NCBI GenBank assembly: GCA_023250035.1
Contig: JAHFBK010000005.1
Location: 1 to 38,619, forward strand
Reading direction: 5' to 3'
Length of the DNA: 38,619 nucleotides
Source: Candidatus Dadabacteria bacterium
Lineage (GTDB): Bacteria; Desulfobacterota_D; UBA1144; Nemesobacterales; CSP1-2
The notes under the pieces are model-generated. The model ran no database searches, was not told the DNA's origin, and worked only from the letters and a program-made list of their open reading frames with translations. The translations under genes and the position numbers were made by a program. How positions within the stretch are numbered: the first letter of the stretch is position 1; each line of letters opens with the position of its first letter. This document shows positions 9,686 through 18,715 of the stretch, piece by piece.

Positions 9686-10894
9686 ATGGGAGATATTAAG
9701 AAAATAATACTCGCTTACTCTGGCGGCCTTGACACGTCCGTGATACTCAGATGGCTTGTTGAGCAATACAAAGCAGAAGTAATCGCGTTTGTTGCTGATC
9801 TAGGTCAGGGGGAGGATTTAGGGGAGATAAAAGAAAAGGCTATAAAAACCGGCGCCAGTAAAGTGTATGTAGAAGATTTGAAAGATGAATTTGTAAGGGA
9901 TTTTGTTTTTACAGCCCTTCGCGCGAACGCAGTTTATGAAGGGATGTATCTAATGGGGACCTCTCTTGCACGACCTCTGATTGCCAAGAAGCAGATTGAA
10001 ATTGCAAAAAAAGAAAATGCAGATGCGGTATCACACGGCGCAACAGGAAAGGGCAACGATCAAGTAAGGTTTGAATTGACCTACTATGCGCTTAATCCCA
10101 GTATTCGTGTAATAGCTCCTTGGCGTGAATGGAATTTCAAATCGAGAAGGGATCTTGTTGCCTATGCAAAGAATCATGGTATTCCTGTCCCTGTAACCAA
10201 AGAAAAGCCTTATAGTTGCGACAGGAACCTGTTTCATACAAGCTACGAGGGTGGGATACTCGAAGACCCTTGGGCTGAACCACCTGAAAATATGTTCGAG
10301 ATGACAGTTTCTCCCGAGAAAGCTCCTGATCGGCCAACCTATATTGACATTGATTTTGAAAAGGGTGTTCCGGTAAGGGCTGATGGGGAGGAACTTTCTC
10401 CAGTGGAACTTCTTCATAAACTAAACAAAATTGCTGGAAAGAACGGCGTTGGAAGAGTAGACATGGTGGAAAACAGATTTGTCGGAATAAAATCACGAGG
10501 TGTTTACGAGACCCCGGGTGGTACAATTCTTCATGCTGCACACAGAGCAGTTGAGTCTCTTACAATGGACAGAGAGGTCATGCATCTAAGAGACATGCTT
10601 ACTCCTAAATTTTCGGAGCTTATCTATTATGGGTTTTGGTATTCACCTGAGATGGAAATGCTGAGGGCTGCTATAAATGAGTCTCAAAAGAATGTGTCTG
10701 GAACGGCTAGAATGAAGATTTATAAAGGAGCTGTATCAGTTGTAGGCAGGCGTTCTCCGTTTTCTTTATATCAGAAGGATTTGGCTACCTTCGAGGAAGA
10801 AAAGGTCTATAATCAAACAGATGCTACCGGATTTATAAGAATAAATGCACTGAGGCTTTCGGTGAAGAAACTTTTGGGGAAAGACAAGAAGTAG
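9686..10894 (+). CDS. argG: Argininosuccinate synthase
   Basis: [50 protein letters not shown]. Start may instead be TTG 9680. Confidence 0.97.
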   Translation: MGDIKKIILAYSGGLDTSVILRWLVEQYKAEVIAFVADLGQGEDLGEIKEKAIKTGASKVYVEDLKDEFVRDFVFTALRANAVYEGMYLMGTSLARPLIAKKQIEIAKKENADAVSHGATGKGNDQVRFELTYYALNPSIRVIAPWREWNFKSRRDLVAYAKNHGIPVPVTKEKPYSCDRNLFHTSYEGGILEDPWAEPPENMFEMTVSPEKAPDRPTYIDIDFEKGVPVRADGEELSPVELLHKLNKIAGKNGVGRVDMVENRFVGIKSRGVYETPGGTILHAAHRAVESLTMDREVMHLRDMLTPKFSELIYYGFWYSPEMEMLRAAINESQKNVSGTARMKIYKGAVSVVGRRSPFSLYQKDLATFEEEKVYNQTDATGFIRINALRLSVKKLLGKDKK

Positions 10895-10940
10895 AACTAG
10901 ATACTTCCATATAAAAATAGGGCATAAATCTAGATTGATA

Positions 10941-11012
10941 TTTGTAGAGGCGAGCCTCGCGTTCTCCTAGAATGAAAAATAAATGGGCAATCGCAAGGTT
11001 TGCCCCTACAAT
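10941..11012. repeat. Degenerate TGTAGAGGCG...TGCCCCTACAA inverted repeat
   Basis: tttgtagaggcgagcctcgcg...gggcaatcgcaaggtttgcccctacaat. Confidence 0.6.
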
Positions 11013-11081
11013 ACCGCATATTATTTTATACTGTATTTCAATATCAAAATAATATAATGCATTTCTGGTAGAATAACCTTG

Positions 11082-12089
11082 ATGAAGACTGCTGATTTTG
11101 ATTACAGTCTCCCCGAGGAGCTCATAGCGTTCTACCCCGTTTCAAACAGGGAAGAATCTAGGCTGATGGTTCTTAGGAGAGGTAATCAGAAGATCGAACA
11201 CAGAAGATTTCTTGAGTTACCTCAAATCCTAAAAGAAGGGGGCATACTTGTCTTAAATAACACAAAAGTCATCCCTTCCAGGCTTTTCGGGAAAAAAGAC
11301 AAAGGCAAGAAAGTGGAGGTTCTGCTTACAGAAAGGATAAATCCTTGTTTTTGGAAGGCCATTATGAAAAATCCTAAACACGACTCGAAGATCGAATTTG
11401 ATGGAGGTTTGAAGGGGAAGGTGTTAAAAGATGGAAAAGATGAGTGGATAATTGAGTTTGAAGAGGATGCCGATGATTACATAGAGCACTCTGGAAGGAT
11501 GCCTCTTCCACCTTACATTAAGCGCATGCCTGAAGAGAACGATAGGATTTTCTATCAGACAGTTTATGCGGATAAGAAGGGCGCTGTTGCTGCCCCAACG
11601 GCAGGGCTTCATTTCACAAGAAGGCTTTTAGACGAGATACGTCAAAAAGGTATTGAAATTCTTTATATTACATTACATGTTGGGGCTGGTACCTTTAAAC
11701 CAGTTAAAACTAAGAATGTAGAAGAGCACAAAATCCATCCAGAATATAGAGAAATCTCTAATGAAGCGGCTCTTGCTATAAACAGAGCTAGGAGAGAGAG
11801 TAAAAGGATTGTCGCTGTGGGTACCACTGTAGTAAGAACCCTAGAAGGCGCTCTTGATAAAAATGGAAACGTGCAGCCTGCATTTGGCTATACAGATCTT
11901 TTCATTTATCCTGGTTTTAAGTTCCAAATTGTTGATGTTTTGATAACGAATTTCCATCTTCCCCGCTCGACGCTTCTTATGTTGGTCTCAGCATTTGCAG
12001 GCAGGGAGCTTATTCTTAAAGCCTATAAAGAGGCAATAGAAAAGGGATACAGGTTTCTGAGTTATGGGGATGCGATGATTATAATTTAG
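11082..12089 (+). CDS. queA: S-adenosylmethionine:tRNA ribosyltransferase-isomerase
   Basis: MKTADFDYSLPEELIAFYPVSNREESRLMVL; GAVAAPTAGLHFT; LHVGAGTFKPV; FHLPRSTLLMLVSAFAG. Confidence 0.97.
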   Translation: MKTADFDYSLPEELIAFYPVSNREESRLMVLRRGNQKIEHRRFLELPQILKEGGILVLNNTKVIPSRLFGKKDKGKKVEVLLTERINPCFWKAIMKNPKHDSKIEFDGGLKGKVLKDGKDEWIIEFEEDADDYIEHSGRMPLPPYIKRMPEENDRIFYQTVYADKKGAVAAPTAGLHFTRRLLDEIRQKGIEILYITLHVGAGTFKPVKTKNVEEHKIHPEYREISNEAALAINRARRESKRIVAVGTTVVRTLEGALDKNGNVQPAFGYTDLFIYPGFKFQIVDVLITNFHLPRSTLLMLVSAFAGRELILKAYKEAIEKGYRFLSYGDAMIII

Positions 12090-12112
12090 GTTGCTGGATT
12101 AAAGGTTATATC

Positions 12113-13372
12113 ATGCAAGTCGAAATTGAAAAGCTCACATTCGGCGGGGCAGGAATGGCTAGAGCCAATGGTAAGGTGGTCTTTGTAAAGGGTGGGCTAC
12201 CTGGCGATGTTTTAAAGGTTAAAATCACAAAGGACAAAGGTAGTTATGCTGAGGCAATTATTGAAGAGGTTTTAAGAACCTCTCCTGAAAGGACTCAGGC
12301 GCCCTGTCCTGTTTTTGGGGAATGTGGAGGGTGCCAGTTGCAACATCTTAAGTATCCTTCTCAACTCAGCGCTAAAGAAAGCATTCTAAGGGAAACCCTT
12401 GAAAGAATTGGCGGACTAAGATGCATCGAGATTGAGCCCATATTTCCTTCTCTAGAAGAATACAGCTATAGAAATAGGGTTACCCTTTCAACATGGTTTC
12501 AAAAAGGAAGGTATCATCTTGGATTCCATGAAGAGGGAAGTCGAAAACGAGTCCCGATAGAAGGTTGTCCAATTGCTTCGAGTATTATAAATGAAGCGAT
12601 TTTTCGTCTTACTAAGTGTCTTTCTTCGATAGATAATCCACGATACCCTTTGGTTAGAATTCATATAACATCGGATGGAAAAACTGCCCACATTTCTCTT
12701 GTTCCATCCAGCGAGAAGGATCCAAAGAGGCTTAACGGCCTTCGTGATCACATAAAAAAATCGCTAGAGACAGGGAGTGTATCGGTTGCGGGATATAATG
12801 AGGAGGAGTTTGAGTTTAATCAATCTGGGCTGAAGTTCTATTCATCTCCTTCGGTTTTCATCCAGTCAAATAGAGAAATTAATGAGCGATTAGTTGAAAC
12901 TTTGGTTGAATGGTCAGATCTTAAAGGACACGAAAGGGCTTTGGACCTTTACTGCGGGGTTGGAAATTTCTTACTTCATCTTGCAAAAAGGGCTAAAGAG
13001 GTTGTAGGAGTTGATGTCAGCGCAAAGGCTATCAAGCTTGCAAAAAAGGGTGCAGAGGCGAACTCAATAACTAATGTTATCTTTGATTGCTCTCCATCTG
13101 AGCTTTATGTTGAGGAATCGCTAAAAAGGGGCGATAAATTCGATTTGATAATACTTGATCCACCGAGGGAGGGGGCGAAAGAGATATTGAAAGCACTGGG
13201 GCTCCTCTCTCCGAAGAAAATCATCTATGTTTCATGCGATCCACCAACCTTGGCAAGGGATTTAAAGACGCTTACTAAGTTTGGCTATAAACTTATAAAA
13301 ATTCGCCCATATGATATGTTTCCACAGACTTATCATATTGAATCATTAGCTTTGCTTTCAAGACTCATATGA
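12113..13372 (+). CDS. rlmD: TrmA/RlmD-family RNA (uracil-C5)-methyltransferase
   Basis: TRAM-like N-terminus; CPVFGECGGCQLQHLKYPSQL Fe-S cysteines; LDLYCGVGNFLLHLAK; LDPPREGAKE; IIYVSCDPPTLARDL. Confidence 0.9.
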   Translation: MQVEIEKLTFGGAGMARANGKVVFVKGGLPGDVLKVKITKDKGSYAEAIIEEVLRTSPERTQAPCPVFGECGGCQLQHLKYPSQLSAKESILRETLERIGGLRCIEIEPIFPSLEEYSYRNRVTLSTWFQKGRYHLGFHEEGSRKRVPIEGCPIASSIINEAIFRLTKCLSSIDNPRYPLVRIHITSDGKTAHISLVPSSEKDPKRLNGLRDHIKKSLETGSVSVAGYNEEEFEFNQSGLKFYSSPSVFIQSNREINERLVETLVEWSDLKGHERALDLYCGVGNFLLHLAKRAKEVVGVDVSAKAIKLAKKGAEANSITNVIFDCSPSELYVEESLKRGDKFDLIILDPPREGAKEILKALGLLSPKKIIYVSCDPPTLARDLKTLTKFGYKLIKIRPYDMFPQTYHIESLALLSRLI

Positions 13373-13374
13373 AG

Positions 13375-14000
13375 CGGGACTAGAAAGTCCAGCCTATCCC
13401 CCAGAACCTTAACGTTCACCGATAGGCAGGGTTTTCTAACCCTGCACAATGAGACGAGGTTTTCTAACCCCGTCAACCATGCTTCAGTGGATAAACATCC
13501 GCTCATCCTAAGCTAGTCGAAGGGTCGAAGGAATGTGTTCTTAGATTACTTTGAGTTTCAGGGTCCCTCATTGTCATGCTCGAATTCAGCAGCCCCTGAT
13601 TAAATCGAGGGCATCCACCACATGTCATACCCGAATGCTTCCCGCTAGAGACACGCGGGAACAAGCTTTGTCGGGTATCCACATTTTTTACTGGATTCAC
13701 GCTTACTATATGTGGGAATGACAGTGTGCGGTGCATTCCCAATTAAGCTTGTACCCATATGTCTTTAATGGGTAACATTTAGGAATGATAAAACGCCCCT
13801 GGAGACCTAAAGGTCCCCGCTGCATTTAATTTTGCCTCACGTTAACGTAGAGACACGCCATGGCGTGCCTCTACAGGCTGGGGGTTGCACCCTAACATTG
13901 AATAATTGTTGTAACCCTAAGGTTTCCTCTACATTTAAGAGATATAACATACCATAGCTTATGGATAGGAGAGATTTTCCAACCCCGCCAATAATCTTGT
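13375..14000. repeat. Cluster of nested intergenic palindromic repeats
   Basis: gcgggactagaaagtcc; gcagggttttctaaccctgc; gacgaggttttctaaccccgtc; gtcatacccgaatg...gggaatgacag; gtagagacacgccatggcgtgcctctac; gagagattttccaaccccgcc. Confidence 0.8.
13847..13874. repeat. TGTAGAGAC-family palindrome (one mismatch between arms)
   Basis: gtagagacacgcca tggcgtgcctctac. Confidence 0.85.
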
Positions 14001-14052
14001 TTAATCCCTCTATGTAGTTGCATTGCCTTTACTGCTGATATAAAATTTCCCT

Positions 14053-15123
14053 ATGCCTGGAAATTCTTTTGGTAGGCTTTTTCAGATAACTACCTGGGGT
14101 GAATCTCATGGTCCTGCACTTGGGGTAATAATAGATGGCTGTCCTGCAGGGCTTGAGATTTCTGAAGAGGAGATTCAGTATGAACTCGATCGTCGTCGCC
14201 CTGGTCAGAGTAAAGTAACCACCCAGAGAAAAGAACCTGACAAAGTGGAGATACTTTCTGGCGTCTTTGAAGGAAAAACCCTTGGCACACCCATCTCGAT
14301 TATGATTAAAAATGTGGATGTGATTTCAAAATCCTATGAAGATATAAAAGACACTTATCGTCCCGGCCATGCCGATTATACCTATGACGTTAAATATGGT
14401 GTGAGGGACTGGAGAGGAGGCGGAAGATCTTCAGCAAGAGAAACCGTTGGACGCGTTGCCGCAGCGGCTTTTGCTAAGAAAATCCTGAATTTAAACGGAG
14501 TAAAGACTATTGGCTATGTAAAGCAAATTGGAGATATTGTGGCAGAGGAAATAGATTTTAATGAGATTGAAAATAATCCGGTTAGATGTCCAGATCCAGT
14601 AAAGGCAATAGAGATGATAAACCTTATTGAAAAGGTAAGACATGAAGGTGATTCAATCGGTGGAACAGTTGAGGTTGTATCAATCGGTGTCCCTACAGGT
14701 CTTGGCGACCCGGTGTTTAATAAAATTGACGCCGACCTTGCGCAGGCCCTTATGAGTATAGGTGGTATAAGAGGTTTCGAGGTAGGAATGGGGTTTGAGG
14801 TTTCAAGAAGAAAAGGGTCTGAGGTCAATGATGTTATGTATATTGATGATTCTAATAGACTCAGATTTAAAACAAACAATGCAGGCGGAATCCTTGGTGG
14901 GATAACAAGTGGAGAGAATTTAGTAGTTAGGATTGCGATAAAACCAACCTCTTCGATTCCAAAGACTCAAGAAACCGTGGATAAGCATGGCAACATTAAG
15001 GAGCTTGTTGTAAAAGGTAGGCATGATCCTTGCCTTTGTCCGAGGGCAGTTCCCATCGCTGAGGCAATGGTAAATTTGGTATTAGTTGACCATTTGCTAA
15101 TGGCGAAGGTTGCAAGGATTTAA
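14053..15123 (+). CDS. aroC: Chorismate synthase
   Basis: GNSFGRLFQITTWGESHGPALGVIIDGCPAGL; RPGHADYTYDVKYGVRDWRGGGRSSARETVGRVAAAAFAK. Confidence 0.97.
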   Translation: MPGNSFGRLFQITTWGESHGPALGVIIDGCPAGLEISEEEIQYELDRRRPGQSKVTTQRKEPDKVEILSGVFEGKTLGTPISIMIKNVDVISKSYEDIKDTYRPGHADYTYDVKYGVRDWRGGGRSSARETVGRVAAAAFAKKILNLNGVKTIGYVKQIGDIVAEEIDFNEIENNPVRCPDPVKAIEMINLIEKVRHEGDSIGGTVEVVSIGVPTGLGDPVFNKIDADLAQALMSIGGIRGFEVGMGFEVSRRKGSEVNDVMYIDDSNRLRFKTNNAGGILGGITSGENLVVRIAIKPTSSIPKTQETVDKHGNIKELVVKGRHDPCLCPRAVPIAEAMVNLVLVDHLLMAKVARI

Positions 15124-15304
15124 AGTATCTATGGTTTCTTAGCCACGAATTGACACAGATAAACACTAATGAAAATAAGCAGGATGCAGGACACAAGATT
15201 CATCATACATCGTGAATCATGTATCTTGTATCATTTCATTTGCGTAAATTAGTGTCCATTATCCGATAAACGACTACGTCTTGAATATAAGGGAGGAAAA
15301 AGTT

Positions 15305-15835
15305 ATGGAGCTAAAGGGAAAAAGAGTTGCGATCTTAGCTGAGAACCAATATCAAGAATTAGAACTTTGGTATCCGCTTTATAGGTTTAGAGAAGAAGGA
15401 GCGGAGGTAGTTGTAGTAGGAAGTGGAAGTTCTGACACTTATCATAGTAAACATGGGTATCCAGTAAAGATGGACACTGCCGCGGACAAGGTTAAAGGTG
15501 TGGATTTCGATTGTGTCATTGTCCCCGGAGGCTATGCTCCAGATTATATGCGCCGTTACCCAGCAATGCTAAAACTCGTTAAAGATGCCTTTGATCATGG
15601 CAAGGTAATTGGCGCCATCTGTCATGCCGGATGGGTGCTAGTATCTGCTGGAGTGCTAAAGGGGAAAAAGGTGACCTGCGTTAGTGCTATTAGGGATGAC
15701 ATTACAAATGCGGGAGCTGAGTATGTGAATGCTGAGGTCGTAAGAGATGGAAACCTGGTGACATCACGTACCCCAGATGACCTTCCTGCTTTTATGCGTG
15801 AGATTATTAAGGCAATAAAGCAGAAAAAGGGATAA
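15305..15835 (+). CDS. DJ-1/PfpI family (class I glutamine amidotransferase-like)
   Basis: KRVAILAENQYQELELWYPLYRFREEGAEVVVVG; VPGGYAPDYMRR; GAICHAGWVLVSAGVLKGKKVT; GGAGG SD before ATG 15305. Confidence 0.9.
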   Translation: MELKGKRVAILAENQYQELELWYPLYRFREEGAEVVVVGSGSSDTYHSKHGYPVKMDTAADKVKGVDFDCVIVPGGYAPDYMRRYPAMLKLVKDAFDHGKVIGAICHAGWVLVSAGVLKGKKVTCVSAIRDDITNAGAEYVNAEVVRDGNLVTSRTPDDLPAFMREIIKAIKQKKG

Positions 15836-15898
15836 CTATCGTAAATTAAATGTGTTTGATTTTGTCACAGTGAGTAAGTTAAGGAGGAGAGGTTATCT

Positions 15899-17551
15899 AT
15901 GGAAAATCTTATCCAAGAATTACGAGAGCGCCGAAAAACTAAAAGACTTCCTCTAAAACTTGATATTTTTTCAAGAGATACTGGTAAGTTAGTTGGGAGA
16001 TCCTTGAATATTTCTACAGATGGGATGTTTATTGAGACTGATAATATTTTAAAACCTGGTACCAAGGTTTTATTAGTATTTAACTTACCTGGTCAAATAA
16101 TACCCATAAAGGCTTACAGTGATGTTAGATGGATTAGAAAAAACGTGATTCCGGAGGAAGGCTGGCCTTCCGGAATAGGGATTCAATTTATAGGTATGTA
16201 TGAGGCATATAAAAGGAAACTCGAAGAATACCAAGAAAAATCCTTTTTTACAGAAGAGATAAACTCAGATAATTATACTCTAGCTGATTTTATAGAGATT
16301 TCAGACAAAGACTTATTTACAAAGACTAAACTTTTTTGGGAAGCCATAAAAGATATGACCCAGAAGGGTTTTAATACCTATAGAAGGCTATTGCTTTCTG
16401 CATGCAAGAATCGAGTGTTAGTTTGGGATGAAAAAACTGGAAAACCGAGAGAAATGATTATGATGGATAGTAACAACTATCTTGGTCTTACTGTTGATCC
16501 AAAAATGATAAAAGCAACAAAAGAAACGATAGAAAAATACGGTGTTGGTGCTGGCTCTGCTCCTCTTCTTGCAGGAACATACAATTTACATACAGAGCTA
16601 GAAGCCAAGTTAGCTAAATTAACAAGTTGCGATGACGCAGTGGTTTTCCCTACAGGATATATGGCTAATATAGGATGTATCTCGGCATTAATAAAGAGAA
16701 AAGATATAGCCATAGTTGATGATGCAGTTCATGCTAGCATTATAGATGGCTGTAAACTTAGCGAAGGTTCATTTAGAACTTTTAAGCATTCGGATACGCA
16801 GAACCTAAAGCAGGTATTGGAAAGCAGTCAAGATAAATATTTTGGAAAGCTTATAATAGTTGAAGGCATATATGGTATAGATGGTGACATGGCTCCACTT
16901 CCCGTGATCGCTGAAGTTGCCGAGGAATACAGAGCAAAAGTAATGGTGGATGATACACATGCGATAGGGGTGATTGGAGAAGATGGTAGAGGCACTATAA
17001 GCCATTTTAAAATGGAAGGCAAAATTGATATAGTTATGGGCACGCTAAGTCATGCTTTGGGTGGAATGGGAGGATTTATCGCTTCATCTCCTGAGGCAGT
17101 AAATTATCTAAGATATTATGCACGGTCATTCTTTTTCGCCTCATCTCTTCCTCCTTATCTTGCTGCCTCTGCTTTAGCTGCAATTGAAGTTATGGAAAAT
17201 AGACCAGAATTGAATCAAAACTTATGGAAAAATATTAAATATATGAAAGAGAACCTAGAATATCTCGGATTTAGGATTGGAAATTCCCAATCTGCTATAA
17301 TTTCCATTATTATTGGTAATGAGTTGCTTTTGAGACGAATGAACAAAAGACTTCACGAGGAAGGTATTTACTTGAGTGCTCTTCCCTATCCAGCAGTGCC
17401 AAGAGGCCAAGAACGTTTAAGATTAAAGCTTATGGCAACTCATATCCAGGCGGATTTAAATAGAACTTTGGAGGCCTTAGAGAAAGTCGGAAGGGAATTC
17501 GGTGTCCTAGGTAAGTCTTCTGGAACTTACACAAAAGCCTTAGTGGCATAA
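15899..17551 (+). CDS. PilZ domain fused to an alpha-oxoamine synthase-family (KBL/BioF/SPT-like) PLP-fold protein
   Basis: N-term RRKTKR (RxxxR) ... NISTDG ([DN]xSxxG) PilZ motifs; C-term SNNYLGL, GVGAGSAPLLAGTYNLHTELE, VHASIIDG, VEGIYGIDGDMAPL, VDDTHAIGVIGEDGRGT, MGTLSHALGGMGGF; SD aaggaggag. Confidence 0.9.
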   Translation: MENLIQELRERRKTKRLPLKLDIFSRDTGKLVGRSLNISTDGMFIETDNILKPGTKVLLVFNLPGQIIPIKAYSDVRWIRKNVIPEEGWPSGIGIQFIGMYEAYKRKLEEYQEKSFFTEEINSDNYTLADFIEISDKDLFTKTKLFWEAIKDMTQKGFNTYRRLLLSACKNRVLVWDEKTGKPREMIMMDSNNYLGLTVDPKMIKATKETIEKYGVGAGSAPLLAGTYNLHTELEAKLAKLTSCDDAVVFPTGYMANIGCISALIKRKDIAIVDDAVHASIIDGCKLSEGSFRTFKHSDTQNLKQVLESSQDKYFGKLIIVEGIYGIDGDMAPLPVIAEVAEEYRAKVMVDDTHAIGVIGEDGRGTISHFKMEGKIDIVMGTLSHALGGMGGFIASSPEAVNYLRYYARSFFFASSLPPYLAASALAAIEVMENRPELNQNLWKNIKYMKENLEYLGFRIGNSQSAIISIIIGNELLLRRMNKRLHEEGIYLSALPYPAVPRGQERLRLKLMATHIQADLNRTLEALEKVGREFGVLGKSSGTYTKALVA

Positions 17552-17742
17552 TACATGAATCTCCGGCTTTACCAGAGATTAGATTGATGAATCTTTTCTA
17601 CCTTTCCCTTTATTGCTGTCCTTGGTGCACACTTGCTGGCGTAAATATATGCGGTTGTAGCAAGAATCTGCGCATCTATAAAACGGGAGTTCGACAAAAA
17701 ATCTAAGAATTACGCTGATATTTTTCGAGAAAGAAGTTGCAA

Positions 17743-17758
17743 TGGCACGTATTTTGCA
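17743..17758 (+). promoter_or_regulatory. Predicted sigma-54 (RpoN) -24/-12 promoter
   Basis: TGGCACG-TATT-TTGCA matches the TGGCACG-N4-TTGCA core consensus with correct spacing; predicted +1 about 17768-17771. Confidence 0.75.
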
Positions 17759-17783
17759 CTAAAATTGCTTTAGTATTTGGTCC

Positions 17784-17873
17784 TACCGAAATTGCAAACT
17801 ATCCTTATGGATAGGACGCAAAGCCAAAGACTAAAGACCAACGACGAATACTGTGGCTGGGTTGCCGACGTAA
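17784..17873 (+). promoter_or_regulatory. GEMM-I (cyclic dinucleotide, c-di-GMP-I class) riboswitch-like RNA
   Basis: TTGCAAAC-[CTATCC TTAT GGATAG]-GACGCAAAGCCA...CTAAAG...TGGCTGGGTTGCCGACG: GCAAAC, GACGCAAAGCC, CUAA and GGGUUGCCGA motifs in order; AGCCA/TGGCT helix and P2-like hairpin. Confidence 0.85.
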
Positions 17874-17897
17874 GGTAAGTAAACTCTTATTATTAAC

Positions 17898-18674
17898 ATG
17901 ATAAAGGAGAGTAATCTCATCCGAGAATTTCAAAGAAGAAAAACTGTGAGACTCACCCTGGGATTTTGGGCAAAGTACTGTAGAACTTATGACGTCTTGA
18001 ATCGAGCGATTCCTTATCAGGAGTTACTAAGGACTCTCTCTGAAGAACTAGAAATTCGGCCAGGAGAGTTCATTTTGGAAGCTGGATCAGGGACTGGGAA
18101 CTTAGTTCTTGAAATAGAAAAATATAGAGCAATGGTTGTTGGTTTTGACTTTTCTAAGGCTGGCTTAATGGTCCACAAAGAAAAGGAGCCAGATGCACGT
18201 GTTGTCTTAGGGGATCTGGTTTGCCCTCTCCCTTTTCGAGATTGTTCCTTTGATAAGATTGTCTCTTCAAATACCCTCTATCTGATTTCTCCTGAGAAGC
18301 GGGTTAATGTGATACGGGAGTTTTTTCGGATTCTCAAGCCTGGTGGTAAAATCGTCATTGCAAATCTCATAAAGGGATTTAAACCTCGTTACATCTATTT
18401 TAACCATATCCAGAAAGTAATAAAGCAAAGGGGAATACCCTGGACAGTGGTGGAAATCTTTAGTCTTACAGTTCCAACAATCAAAATGTTCTATTATAAC
18501 TATTTCATCCAAAAAGAGGTTCGAAGGGACTGTCAATTTTTCGATCCCAATGAGCAGGAAAGGCTTTTAAAAGAGTTGGGTTTTACAAATATCTCCAATG
18601 CAAAAAGTGTTTTTTCATCCCAGGGGATTCTCGTTAGCGCCTTTAAACCAGAAGGGGAAAATGCTAAATTTTAA
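17898..18674 (+). CDS. Class I SAM-dependent methyltransferase
   Basis: EFILEAGSGTGNLVLEIEKYRAMVVGFDFSKAGL; FRILKPGGKIVIANL. Confidence 0.88.
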   Translation: MIKESNLIREFQRRKTVRLTLGFWAKYCRTYDVLNRAIPYQELLRTLSEELEIRPGEFILEAGSGTGNLVLEIEKYRAMVVGFDFSKAGLMVHKEKEPDARVVLGDLVCPLPFRDCSFDKIVSSNTLYLISPEKRVNVIREFFRILKPGGKIVIANLIKGFKPRYIYFNHIQKVIKQRGIPWTVVEIFSLTVPTIKMFYYNYFIQKEVRRDCQFFDPNEQERLLKELGFTNISNAKSVFSSQGILVSAFKPEGENAKF

Positions 18675-18715
18675 AGGAAGGTTTGATAGGTTAAAAGACA
18701 ACAGTCGTCATTAAG

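Noticed and set aside
10031-10541. Two overlapping minus-strand ORFs inside argG
   Set aside because: Antisense to a strongly conserved CDS; typical shadow ORFs.
13503-13742. Minus-strand 79-aa ORF
   Set aside because: Lies inside the palindromic repeat cluster; translation is repeat-derived.
17690-17740. Possible tRNA (GGGAGTTCGAC resembles a T-arm)
   Set aside because: No matching acceptor stem, D-arm or anticodon arm could be drawn around it.
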